Assembly: GCF_013839445.1 (NCBI RefSeq)
Contig: NZ_JACDIT010000002.1
Coordinates: 390,199-454,198, forward strand
From: Chthonobacter albigriseus
GTDB lineage: Bacteria; Pseudomonadota; Alphaproteobacteria; Rhizobiales; Pleomorphomonadaceae
DNA length: 64,000 bases
Direction: 5' to 3'
How positions within the stretch are numbered: the stretch's first letter is position 1; each line of letters opens with the position of its first letter. Under the pieces are notes generated by a model. The model was given only the letters and a program-made list of their open reading frames with translations. It made no database searches and was not told the origin of the DNA. Shown one piece after another: positions 47,836 through 56,497 of this stretch. The translations under genes were made by a program, and so were the position numbers.

Positions 47836-49257
47836 TCAGAACTGGAAATAGAGGAAGGGCGAGTAGCTGTCGGCCGACATCTTCAGCACCGCGAAGGCGA
47901 AGGCCGTGACGAGGGCGGCGCGGCCCATGCCGACGGTCATCGCGCTGCGGCCCATGGCCAGCACGCCCCGGGTGATCCGGCGCATGTTCGGCTCGATGAA
48001 CACGACGGCGATGGCGATCAGCAGCCAGGCGAGCTGCATGTCGGTGATGCGCCAGGCGTATTCGTCCGTCAGCGCGAAGCCATTGAGGCCCACCATCGCC
48101 TCGTAGAAGGCGAAGGCGCTGCCGACGTCGTGGGCGCGGAACATCACCCAGCCCAGCATCACGGCCACGATGGTGATCGGCCAGGCGAGCAGCTTCGGAT
48201 ACGGGCTCTCCTTGCCCTTGCCGCCGAGCGCGCGCTCCAGCGCCAGGATGCCGCCGTGCCAGGCGCCCCAGACGATGAAGGTCCAGTTCGCGCCGTGCCA
48301 GAGGCCACCGAGCAGCATGGTCAGGAACAGGTTGACGTAGGTCCGCGCCCTGCCCTTCCGGTTTCCACCGAGGGTAATGTAGAGGTAGTCGCGCAGCCAT
48401 TCCGACAGCGAGATGTGCCAGCGCCGCCAGAACTCGGTGATCGAGCGGGAGATGTAGGGGCTGTCGAAGTTCTTGATCAGGCGGAAGCCGATCATCAGGC
48501 CGAGGCCGATCGCCATCTCCGAATAGCCGGAGAAGTCGAAGTAGAGCTGAACGGTGTAGGCCGTCGCGCCTAGCCAGGCTTCCGTGAAGGTCGGGCTTTC
48601 CGCGGAGAACAGAAGGTCGGCGAGCGGGGCGACGCTGTCGGCGATCAGCACCTTCTTGGCGAAGCCGATCATGAACCAGACGCAGCCCTCGTTGAACTTC
48701 GTCCAGGTGTGCGTGCGGGAGACGATCTGCGCCGACAGGTCCTTGTAGCGCATCACCGGTCCGGCGATCAGGTGCGGGTAGAGCGCCAGGAAGGCGGCGA
48801 AGTCCACGAAGTTGCGGGCCGGCGGGGCGTCCTTGCGGTAGATGTCCATCATGTAGCTGATGGACTCGAAGATGAAGAACGAGATGCCGATCGGCAGGAT
48901 GATCTGCATCGTGAAGATGCCGGCGGGCGAGGTGACGCCCAGCACGTCGATCAGGCTGGCGGTGAAGAAGTTCCAGTACTTGAAATAGAACAGCACCATC
49001 AGGCTGCCGACCGAGCCGACGATGCAGCGCAGCTTGGCACTCTCCTGATCCCGGGCCGAGGCGATCAGGTGACCCATCACGTAGCTCCACACCGTCACCA
49101 GGGCGTAGAGCGCCAGGAAGTCCACCCGCCACCAGCCGTAGAACGTCCAGGAGCCGATGACGATGGTCATCGAGCGCCAGCGCATCGGCGTGAGGTAGTA
49201 GACCGCCAGGAACAGCGGCAGGAACACGAAAACGAAGATGTTGGAGGAGAAGATCAT
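47836..49257 (-). CDS. algI: Alginate O-acetylation MBOAT protein AlgI
   Basis: A 473-residue polytopic membrane protein of the MBOAT family. FSSNIFVFVFLPLF at the N-terminus, YFDFSGYSEMAIGLGLMIG near residue 240, FWRRWHISLSEWLRDYLYI near 277, and catalytic His321 in LGGLWHGANW. It moves acetyl groups across the inner membrane to the periplasmic transferases. Almost the same length as the Pseudomonas protein, with high visible similarity. Confidence 0.96.
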   Translation of the reverse strand: MIFSSNIFVFVFLPLFLAVYYLTPMRWRSMTIVIGSWTFYGWWRVDFLALYALVTVWSYVMGHLIASARDQESAKLRCIVGSVGSLMVLFYFKYWNFFTASLIDVLGVTSPAGIFTMQIILPIGISFFIFESISYMMDIYRKDAPPARNFVDFAAFLALYPHLIAGPVMRYKDLSAQIVSRTHTWTKFNEGCVWFMIGFAKKVLIADSVAPLADLLFSAESPTFTEAWLGATAYTVQLYFDFSGYSEMAIGLGLMIGFRLIKNFDSPYISRSITEFWRRWHISLSEWLRDYLYITLGGNRKGRARTYVNLFLTMLLGGLWHGANWTFIVWGAWHGGILALERALGGKGKESPYPKLLAWPITIVAVMLGWVMFRAHDVGSAFAFYEAMVGLNGFALTDEYAWRITDMQLAWLLIAIAVVFIEPNMRRITRGVLAMGRSAMTVGMGRAALVTAFAFAVLKMSADSYSPFLYFQF

Positions 49258-49303
49258 ACGCGTTCACCTCCCGGCGTGATGGCCGGCATGCTTGTTGATC
49301 GGG

Positions 49304-52294
49304 TCATCCGGAGGACTTCTCGGTGGCCAGCGACTGCAGCAGCCGCTGGGAACTCTTGTGGCCGGCCGCGGCCGACTTCTGCAGCCAGCCGACGGCCTCG
49401 GCGCGGTCGCCGGCGAAGCGGTCGTCGGAGCGCATGATCACGGCGAGGCGGAACATGGCGCTGGCGCTGCCGTTCTCGGCCGCCTTGCGCAGCCAGAGCA
49501 TGGCCTGCTCGAAGGCGGCCGGCTCGTCCTGGAGATTGTAGAAGGAGAACAGGTCGTACATGGCACCGACGCTGCCGCCGTCGGCGGCGGTGACGAGCCA
49601 GCGGGTGCCCTCCGCCTCGTTGCGCGAGGTGCCGTAGCCGGCGATCAGCGCCTTGCCGACCTCCTGCATGGCCTCCACCGAGCCGGCTTCCGCCGCGCGG
49701 TAGAACCAGACGAAGGATTGTTCTGCGTCGATCGAGGATCCGGCGCCCGAGGCATACATGCGGGCGAGGTCGACCATGGCGTCGCGGGAGCCGGCCTCTG
49801 CGGCGCGGACGTACCACTCGTAGGCGGCGACCGGGTCGCGTGCGGTGCCGACGCCGTTGAGGTAGGCGTTGGCGACGCGGATCTCGGCATTGATGCTGCC
49901 GGCGTTGGCAGCGCGCAGGAACAGCGCGAAAGCCTTCTCCACGTCGTCCTCCCCGCCCGCGCCGGAGGCGTAGGCGGCGCCGAGGCGGGTCAGCGCCTTG
50001 ATGTTGTCGGGGGCGGCGGCGAGAGCCCGTTCCAGCAGTTGGCGGCCGAGCACCGGGTCCTTGATCTCCAGGTCCTTGCCGTCGAGAAGCGCCTCCCCGA
50101 CGCGGATCGCGGGCTCGACGGTGCCGTTGGCGATCGCCTCCTCCGCCCAGCGGACGGCCTCCGACTTGCTCTTCATGCCGCCCGAGCCGGTGAGGTAGCT
50201 CTCGACGAGGTCGCGGGCGGCCTCGCTCATGCCGCGGCGGGCGAGCGTGATCAGGATGGTCAGCCCCGCTGGCCGCATCTCGGGGTCAGGAAAGGTGACG
50301 GCCCCGCGGGCGATGGCCAAGAGCACCTTGGGGTCGTCGGCAGCGGCGACCTGGGCGCGCTCCAGCATGTCGCGCGCTTCGGCGATCGCTTCCGGCTTCG
50401 GCGTGGGCCCGAGCGTCAGGCTCGCCATGGCAACCAGCGCGGCGGCGCTGCCGTCGTTGGCGGCTTTCTCGAAGGCAGCGCGGGCGCGGTCGGTCTCGCC
50501 GCGCGCGGCGTAGAGCTTGCCGAGACCGACGGTGCCTTCCTGTTCGCCGGCGGCGGCCGCTTCCGTGTAGAGCTGTTCGGCGCGGGCAAGATCGTCCGGA
50601 TTGCCGGTCGCGGTCAGGAAGTCGCCGAGTTGGACGAGCGCGGCGAGGTAGCCCGCGTCCGCGGCGGCCAGCATCAGCCGTTCGCCCTCGGTGCGGTCGG
50701 GTGCGAAAGCACCGCGACCGGTCAGGTAGATGCGGCCGATCGCGGCGGTCGCCCCCGCGCTGCCGGCGTCCGCGGCCTGGGCGTAGAGATCGATGGCGCG
50801 CTGGATCTCCGGCGCGGCGTAGGCGGTGTCGAGGATCAGCCCGGCGAGCCGCTCGTAGGCCGTGGCGTCGCCTGCCGTTTCGACCGCTCGACCGTAGAAA
50901 TCCTTGGCGGTGGCGACGTCGCGGGGTACGCCGATGCCGTCGCGGTGGAGGTCGCCGAGGAGGACCAGCGCGCGGGTGTCGCCGGCGTCGCCTGCCTCGG
51001 CGAGCAGATCGAAGGTACGCTTGCGGTCTTCCGGCGAGGGGTCGACGCCGCGCTGCAGGACGAGTTCGGCGGCGTGGACAGCGCCCATGGTCTCGCCCCG
51101 CTCGGCGGCGGCGAGATAGAGGCCGAGCGCAATCGCGGGGCCCTCCGGCGCACCGGGCATGTCGCGGATCTGGCGGGCGTAGGCGAGCAGCCGGGCCGGC
51201 GCCGCATCCGGCGAGCGGAGGATATCGGCGACGGCAGCGGCAGCGGCAGCCGGATCGCGGGTGAACGGCGGGCGGCCGACGAGGCGCAGCCGCGCCTCGA
51301 TCGAGGCGGCGTCCGGGTTGCCGATGTCGCGCAGGATGCGGAGTGCGAAGGCCGCGTCGTCGCCGGAGACCGGTAGATTGCCGCCGTTCATGAAGTTGCG
51401 GACGAAGGCGAGCGCGGCCTGGTCGCTGCCGGCGAGGATGGCGGACTGGAGGCCGTCGACGATCTCCTCGGGCGTGGCGTTGCCGGAGTTGAGGTAGACA
51501 CCGACGGCCGGATCGTAGCCGAGCGCCATGGCGACCCGGTAGTAGCGGCGGGCCTGGTCCAGGTCGGGCTCGACGCCGAAGCCGGTGCGGTAGGCTTCGG
51601 CCAGGGCGAAGGCGGCGGCGCCGGAGTGCTCGGCGCGCAGGCGCAGCAGCATCAGGCCCTGGGCACGCCAGCTGGCCGCCTCGGCCGGATCGTCGGTGAG
51701 ACGGGCGAGACCTTGCGCCGCCGCGGGCTCCTTGTTGGAGAGACCGACCGCGTAGTAGCCGCGGGCCTCCTCGACCGCCTTCGGGTCGCCTGCGGAGGTC
51801 GCCATCAGGTGATCGGCAAGGCGGACGGCGGCGCCGCCGTCGCCCGCGTCGGCGGCCCGGCGGAGCAGCGCGACCGCCTCGGTGCGCTCCGCTTCGCCGC
51901 CGGCGATCAGCAGGCTGCCGAGCGCTTCGGCCGCGGAGACGCCGACCTCGCCGGGCACGTCGAGCACGCTACGCAGCAGCTCGACCGCCTCGGCGCGGCG
52001 TGGCACGCGGAGCGGATTGGTGGCGGACACCTGGGTGCCGGACTTCAGCAGCGCAGCGAGCTGGACCTTGGCGCCGGGGTCGGTGGAACGCTCCAGCTCG
52101 GCGATGCGGCGCTGCTCGTCCTCGAAACTGCGCGCCGCCGGTTCGGCAAGCCCGGCCTCGATCGCGCCGGCCGCGTGGGCAAACCCCGTCCAGGCGTCGA
52201 CCAGGGTCGCGGCGGGTGCGGCAAAGGCCAGCGCGGTGATCAGCGCGATGCGGGAGGCGGAGAGCAGCGGGCGGCGGGTGTCGGTGCGAAGCAT
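49304..52294 (-). CDS. Large Sel1-repeat periplasmic protein (AlgK-like, first)
   Basis: A 996-residue exported protein. A signal peptide-like segment lies within residues 12-42 (ending FAHA), with no lipobox. Sel1/TPR repeats of about 36 residues fill the chain; the clearest are the last 300 residues (VEKAFALFLRAANAGSIN, VAAYEWYVRAAEAGS, QSFVWFYRAAEAGS, QAMLWLRKAAENGS). Encoded directly after algG (3-base gap), where Pseudomonas has algK next to algE and algG. A scaffold role for the export complex is inferred. No barrel strands are seen, so it cannot replace AlgE. Confidence 0.85.
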   Translation of the reverse strand: MLRTDTRRPLLSASRIALITALAFAAPAATLVDAWTGFAHAAGAIEAGLAEPAARSFEDEQRRIAELERSTDPGAKVQLAALLKSGTQVSATNPLRVPRRAEAVELLRSVLDVPGEVGVSAAEALGSLLIAGGEAERTEAVALLRRAADAGDGGAAVRLADHLMATSAGDPKAVEEARGYYAVGLSNKEPAAAQGLARLTDDPAEAASWRAQGLMLLRLRAEHSGAAAFALAEAYRTGFGVEPDLDQARRYYRVAMALGYDPAVGVYLNSGNATPEEIVDGLQSAILAGSDQAALAFVRNFMNGGNLPVSGDDAAFALRILRDIGNPDAASIEARLRLVGRPPFTRDPAAAAAAVADILRSPDAAPARLLAYARQIRDMPGAPEGPAIALGLYLAAAERGETMGAVHAAELVLQRGVDPSPEDRKRTFDLLAEAGDAGDTRALVLLGDLHRDGIGVPRDVATAKDFYGRAVETAGDATAYERLAGLILDTAYAAPEIQRAIDLYAQAADAGSAGATAAIGRIYLTGRGAFAPDRTEGERLMLAAADAGYLAALVQLGDFLTATGNPDDLARAEQLYTEAAAAGEQEGTVGLGKLYAARGETDRARAAFEKAANDGSAAALVAMASLTLGPTPKPEAIAEARDMLERAQVAAADDPKVLLAIARGAVTFPDPEMRPAGLTILITLARRGMSEAARDLVESYLTGSGGMKSKSEAVRWAEEAIANGTVEPAIRVGEALLDGKDLEIKDPVLGRQLLERALAAAPDNIKALTRLGAAYASGAGGEDDVEKAFALFLRAANAGSINAEIRVANAYLNGVGTARDPVAAYEWYVRAAEAGSRDAMVDLARMYASGAGSSIDAEQSFVWFYRAAEAGSVEAMQEVGKALIAGYGTSRNEAEGTRWLVTAADGGSVGAMYDLFSFYNLQDEPAAFEQAMLWLRKAAENGSASAMFRLAVIMRSDDRFAGDRAEAVGWLQKSAAAGHKSSQRLLQSLATEKSSG

Positions 52295-52297
52295 GGC

Positions 52298-55200
52298 TCA
52301 GGTGCCCTCTTCTTCTGTCGCCGTGGTGGCAGCGGGCGTGATCGCGGGGGCAAGCGTCGGGATGCGGCCGGGCGGCGGGCAGAAGCCGACGCCCGCTTCC
52401 TCGGCAAGCTCCGGCTCGGGCGGCAGCGTTCCGATGGGACGGGCGGTGACCCGGTCGTTGCCGCCGGCGAACTGCAGCAGGTGGACCCGCAGCGGCTTCA
52501 GCTCTCCGTCGAAAACGCCGGGCGTCTGGTCGACGAAGAGGTTGCCGGAGAGCTCCACCTCGGAGGTGTCGCGTGCCGTGATGCCAACGGTGTTGCGGAC
52601 GACGGTGTTGCCGTGAGCAGCGAAGGAGGCGATCCGCAGATAAGGATCCTCTTCCAGGTTGCGCAGCTCGCCGCCATCCGTGGCGGCCAGATCGGCGACG
52701 TAGGACTCGATCCCCGGCCCGTTGTTGGCGGCGACGTGGTTGCGCTCGACGAGCACCTTCCAGCTGTTGCGGATCTTGACGCCGCTGCGGCCGTTGTCGA
52801 CGAAAGCGTTGTTGGCGATCAGCAGGCACGGGCTCTCATAGACGGTCATGCCGTCCTGGGCGTTGCCGATGGCGGTGTTGGCGTAGATCCAGTTCAGCGA
52901 CGACCGGCGGTCCATCATGATGCCGGAGCCGGCGTTGTCGAAGGACACGTTGCCGATGAGGTGACTGTGCTCCACGTCGCGCGAGAAGATCGCGCCGTGC
53001 TTCTTCATGGTGCCGTAGAGCGTGTTGTAGGCCATCACCAGCCGCTGGGAGCGGTCGTGCGGGTCCAGGCCGTAGACGATGCTGTCGCGGTACTCGTTGC
53101 CCACCACGAGCACGTCGTCGGCCTCGTAGGTGTAGAAGCCGTAGAGCAGGTTGTCGAAGGAGGAGTCCACGAACAGGCCGCGCGGGCGCGGCAGGTTGCT
53201 GGTGCGCGAGCCTTCCTTCGGACCGGACGAGAGCGTGATGCCGTAGGACTTGCCGGCGGAGTAGCCGAGGCCGAGCAGCCGCGAGCCGGCGATGAAGGTC
53301 TCGCTGCCGGACCAGGTGGTGATGAACGGCCGGAACTGGTGCTTGGTTTCGTAGGTGGCGAGCGACGGCCCGCGCTTCGCCTCGTCCCAACCGACAAGGC
53401 TGGTGTCGACCAGGAACAGCTTGCCGGCGTTGATGATGAAGGCGCCGGCGGAGGCGGAGATGCGGAACTCCGGCGCGTCCTGGCCGGACAGTACGAGGGT
53501 CGCGTCCGGACCGATGACGAGCGGCACGCGCAGCGTATAGACGCCGTCGATGCGGACCAGCTGGCTGCCGCTCGAGGTGTCGATGGCGTGCAGCAGGTCG
53601 CGGGCGGTGAAGACGCCGTTGGTCAGGTAGATGAAGGTCGGGTTGATGGTGCCCTGGGTCTTGAAGATGTGCTCGCGCGCCGTCGTGCCGACCACGTCCT
53701 CCAGGAACTTCGAGTTGAAGCGGTTGAGCTGGGTGAAGCGGTTGAGGCCGGCGAGCGACAGTTCGGACACGCCGGGCAGCGGCACCGGTACCATCCGGCG
53801 GACCGTGTCGGCGGTGGCCGAGATGTCGGGTACCGTGTGGACCAGCGTCGGCGTCGTCAGCGTCACGCCGGCGCCCGTGGTCAGGCGCATGCCGGCGGCC
53901 TGGAGGATGGCAGGCGCGTGCTCGTCGGCGGACTGGTTGCCGCCCGACGCGGGTACGTGGCGCGAGGCGATGCGGCCGTCCACGTCCAGCTTGGCTGCCT
54001 GGATCTCGGCAACGGCGCGGAAGGCGCTGATGCGGACGCGGTAGTCGGAGAGAGCGCGGATCTTCTCCAGCGAGGCGCGGAGTTCGGAGCCGCGCACCGC
54101 CTCCACCACGGCTGCGGCGGTCTCGCGTTCGTCACCGCCGAAGGGCAAGGCGCGGAGGTCTGCCGCGTGTTCTTCGATGGTCGCCGGGGCGACAGTCGGC
54201 TCGGCGACCTCGGCCAGGGCGGCGCGTGCCTCGGCGACGGCATCCGGGGTTGCGGCCGCATCGGCGATGACGCGGTCGGCAACGGAGCGGGCGATCAGGT
54301 CGTAGCCGACCTCGGCCAGTTCGCGGGCGATCGTCGCCTCGTACCGAGGGCGCGCCGCGGTCAGCATCAGGCGGGCGGTGTCGAGCGCGGCGAAGCTGCG
54401 GCGCTGGGCGACCTGCGCCTCGGCGATGGCGGCAAGCGCCTTGTCCTGCGCCTCGGCGTCCGGCGCGGACGAAGCGATCAGCATCGCCGCCTCGTCCTCC
54501 ATGCGCTCCACGGCGATGGCCTTCAGCTCGTCCAACGCCATGGCGTCGCCTGCACCCAGCATCGGCCAGACCGCCGCGGCAACCGGGGTCTTTGCGGCCC
54601 GGACGTCATCCAGAAGGGAGACGGGGCCTGCGCCGATCCGGCGTGCAACGGCGCCGATGGCCTCGGCGCGGCGGTTGCCGTCCGTGAAGCCGGCGAGCGC
54701 CGCCGAGACGATGCCCAGGGTCTTGGAGGCGTCGCCCGCCGTGGCGAGTTGGAGGACGTCGGCAAGGGCACGGTCACGTTCCTCGCCGGGAGCGATGTCG
54801 CGGGCGGCACGCTCGGCGAGCTGGCCGTAGCGGATCGCGCGGTCGACGTTGCCGATCGCCTGGTGCGTGCGGCCGATGCGGATCAGTGCCTCCACCTTGG
54901 CGGAGGGATCGGAGATGTCGGCCGACAGCCGGTCGAGGTCGGCGAAAGCCGCCGTCAGGTCGGCCGGGTTCAGGGCGCCGGCGCGCACCCAGTCGGATTC
55001 GGCCGCGACGGCGCGGCGGCTCAGCCGGTCGCGATCGATGCCGCGGGTGGCGAGCCCCAGAAGCGCACGCTTGGCGGCCTTGGTGATGGCGTCGGTGCGC
55101 GGGTCCGGCGACGCGGGACGGCGAGCGACCGTCTCGATCACCGACAGGTCCTCCAGCGACGATTGCAGAGCGCGGAGGGTCTCGCCCGGAGAGGCGGCGC

Positions 55201-55387
55201 CGGCCTCCGCGCGGCGCGCGATGCTTTCCGCCAGACGGTCGATCGCCGGTCCGTCGAGACTGCCGATCGAAACGATCGCCGACCCGGACGCGGCCGGGAC
55301 CGGCGTCTGCGCGCCGACAGGCGCGGCAAACACCAGCGCCCCGGCGAGGGCGGCGATCGAAGCGGTGCGCAGCATAATCATGAGCAT
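52298..55387 (-). CDS. algG: Mannuronan C5-epimerase AlgG with long helical N-terminal extension
   Basis: A 1029-residue exported protein; AlgG is normally about 540 residues. Signal peptide at about 1-27. Residues about 30-480 are helical and Ala-rich with TPR/HEAT-like repeats. Residues about 490-1000 match AlgG: YLTNGVFTARDLLHAID, the catalytic DPHDRS (His777), LYGTMKKHGAIFSRDVEHS and VKIRNSWKVLVERNHVAANN, a right-handed parallel beta-helix. It converts mannuronate to guluronate in the polymer during export. The N-terminal extension is unexpected and may contact the two Sel1 proteins. Three ATGs lie within 13 bases; 55387 is used here. Confidence 0.93.
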   Translation of the reverse strand: MLMIMLRTASIAALAGALVFAAPVGAQTPVPAASGSAIVSIGSLDGPAIDRLAESIARRAEAGAASPGETLRALQSSLEDLSVIETVARRPASPDPRTDAITKAAKRALLGLATRGIDRDRLSRRAVAAESDWVRAGALNPADLTAAFADLDRLSADISDPSAKVEALIRIGRTHQAIGNVDRAIRYGQLAERAARDIAPGEERDRALADVLQLATAGDASKTLGIVSAALAGFTDGNRRAEAIGAVARRIGAGPVSLLDDVRAAKTPVAAAVWPMLGAGDAMALDELKAIAVERMEDEAAMLIASSAPDAEAQDKALAAIAEAQVAQRRSFAALDTARLMLTAARPRYEATIARELAEVGYDLIARSVADRVIADAAATPDAVAEARAALAEVAEPTVAPATIEEHAADLRALPFGGDERETAAAVVEAVRGSELRASLEKIRALSDYRVRISAFRAVAEIQAAKLDVDGRIASRHVPASGGNQSADEHAPAILQAAGMRLTTGAGVTLTTPTLVHTVPDISATADTVRRMVPVPLPGVSELSLAGLNRFTQLNRFNSKFLEDVVGTTAREHIFKTQGTINPTFIYLTNGVFTARDLLHAIDTSSGSQLVRIDGVYTLRVPLVIGPDATLVLSGQDAPEFRISASAGAFIINAGKLFLVDTSLVGWDEAKRGPSLATYETKHQFRPFITTWSGSETFIAGSRLLGLGYSAGKSYGITLSSGPKEGSRTSNLPRPRGLFVDSSFDNLLYGFYTYEADDVLVVGNEYRDSIVYGLDPHDRSQRLVMAYNTLYGTMKKHGAIFSRDVEHSHLIGNVSFDNAGSGIMMDRRSSLNWIYANTAIGNAQDGMTVYESPCLLIANNAFVDNGRSGVKIRNSWKVLVERNHVAANNGPGIESYVADLAATDGGELRNLEEDPYLRIASFAAHGNTVVRNTVGITARDTSEVELSGNLFVDQTPGVFDGELKPLRVHLLQFAGGNDRVTARPIGTLPPEPELAEEAGVGFCPPPGRIPTLAPAITPAATTATEEEGT

Positions 55388-55409
55388 CGGTTCAAGGCTC
55401 TCGGTCTGG

Positions 55410-56483
55410 TCAGGGAAGCCGGTCGCCCTTGGGCGACACGGGGGCGGCGGCAGGCGAAGCCGCGGCGGCTGCGCTGGCGAGTTCGGTGGAGCTGGCGAGG
55501 TCCGACTTCGGACCGCCGGCCTCCGTGGGCGGGGCAACCTCGAAACGGACCGCGACCGCCTGGCCGATCTGGCTGGTCAAGTCGCGGGTGGTGTCGATCC
55601 GGACACTGACGCGGGAGGTCTCGGTCGCCTCGGCCACCGGCTGGATGCTGGCGGCACCGACGTCGACCACCTCCTGCGACCCATCGGCAAAGCGCAGTTC
55701 GGCGCGCACGCCCTGGGCGACGCGAACGGCGTCGGACGTGCGGACGCTGGCGATCACAAAGGGATGCGCGTCCGGCGGCGTGACAACGAGCACCGGCTGG
55801 CCCGGCCGCACCTTCTCGCCGGCGCGGACCAGCACCTGGCTGACCGTGCCGCCGATCGGAGCCGCCGAGGCGAGTTCGTAGCCGGAGCCGGTCTGGACGC
55901 CGAACACCGGCTCGCCGGCCTGGACGTCGCGCTTGTCGGTGAGGAAGACGACGCGGCCGCCCTTCTCCGCCTTCACCACCTCACCGCCTGCCGCCACGCG
56001 GGCGACGTCGGCGGTGAAGGTGAAGAGGCGGCTGTTCAGCTCGAATCCGACGACGAAGGCGAGCACGACGGTCGCCACCATGAAACCGACGTTGAGCCGG
56101 CGGCTCTTGCGCTTCTGGACGACATGCCGCGACGTGCGCCGGTTTGGCAGCCGCTCCAGCGCAAGGGCGTGACGGAAGCGGCGGCGCCCTTCGTCGCGGG
56201 CGATGCGGGCGATCACCTGCAGCGCGTTCGCCGGGGCGATCACGCGGTAGCCGAAACGCTCGGGTGCGTCGCTGCCGGCCACCCGCTCGACGATGCAGGA
56301 GAGGGCCGCGCCGACCGGTCCATCGGACATCAGCAGCTTGGCGCCGAAGCGGCCGGTCGGCGTGCCGATCTCCTCTCGGATGAAGACGATGCCGCCTTCC
56401 GAGCCGATGATGCGGGCGCGGCGGTCGCCGGCCTGGATCGTCAGAACGGGCTTGTCCGTTTCGGGGGCGCTGCTGATCGACAT
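55410..56483 (-). CDS. HlyD-type membrane-fusion-like protein of the alginate operon
   Basis: A 357-residue protein. Cytoplasmic domain of about 130 residues with a basic stretch (VVQKRKSRRLN), one membrane helix at about 138-158, then a periplasmic barrel-sandwich hybrid domain (GGEVVKAEKGGRVVFLTDKR and PIGGTVSQVLVRAGEKVRPG halves), as in HlyD and in Alg44. No RxxxR or DxSxxG motif is visible in the N-terminal part, so c-di-GMP binding is unlikely. It looks like a second Alg44-like component without counterpart in Pseudomonas. A GGAG site lies 6 bases before the ATG. Confidence 0.8.
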   Translation of the reverse strand: MSISSAPETDKPVLTIQAGDRRARIIGSEGGIVFIREEIGTPTGRFGAKLLMSDGPVGAALSCIVERVAGSDAPERFGYRVIAPANALQVIARIARDEGRRRFRHALALERLPNRRTSRHVVQKRKSRRLNVGFMVATVVLAFVVGFELNSRLFTFTADVARVAAGGEVVKAEKGGRVVFLTDKRDVQAGEPVFGVQTGSGYELASAAPIGGTVSQVLVRAGEKVRPGQPVLVVTPPDAHPFVIASVRTSDAVRVAQGVRAELRFADGSQEVVDVGAASIQPVAEATETSRVSVRIDTTRDLTSQIGQAVAVRFEVAPPTEAGGPKSDLASSTELASAAAAASPAAAPVSPKGDRLP

Positions 56484-56497
56484 GCCTGCTCCGTTCC

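Noticed and set aside
51626..55609. A 1327-residue plus-strand frame opposite algG and the Sel1 gene
   Set aside because: Antisense shadow of algG, whose catalytic motif and family similarity are clear.
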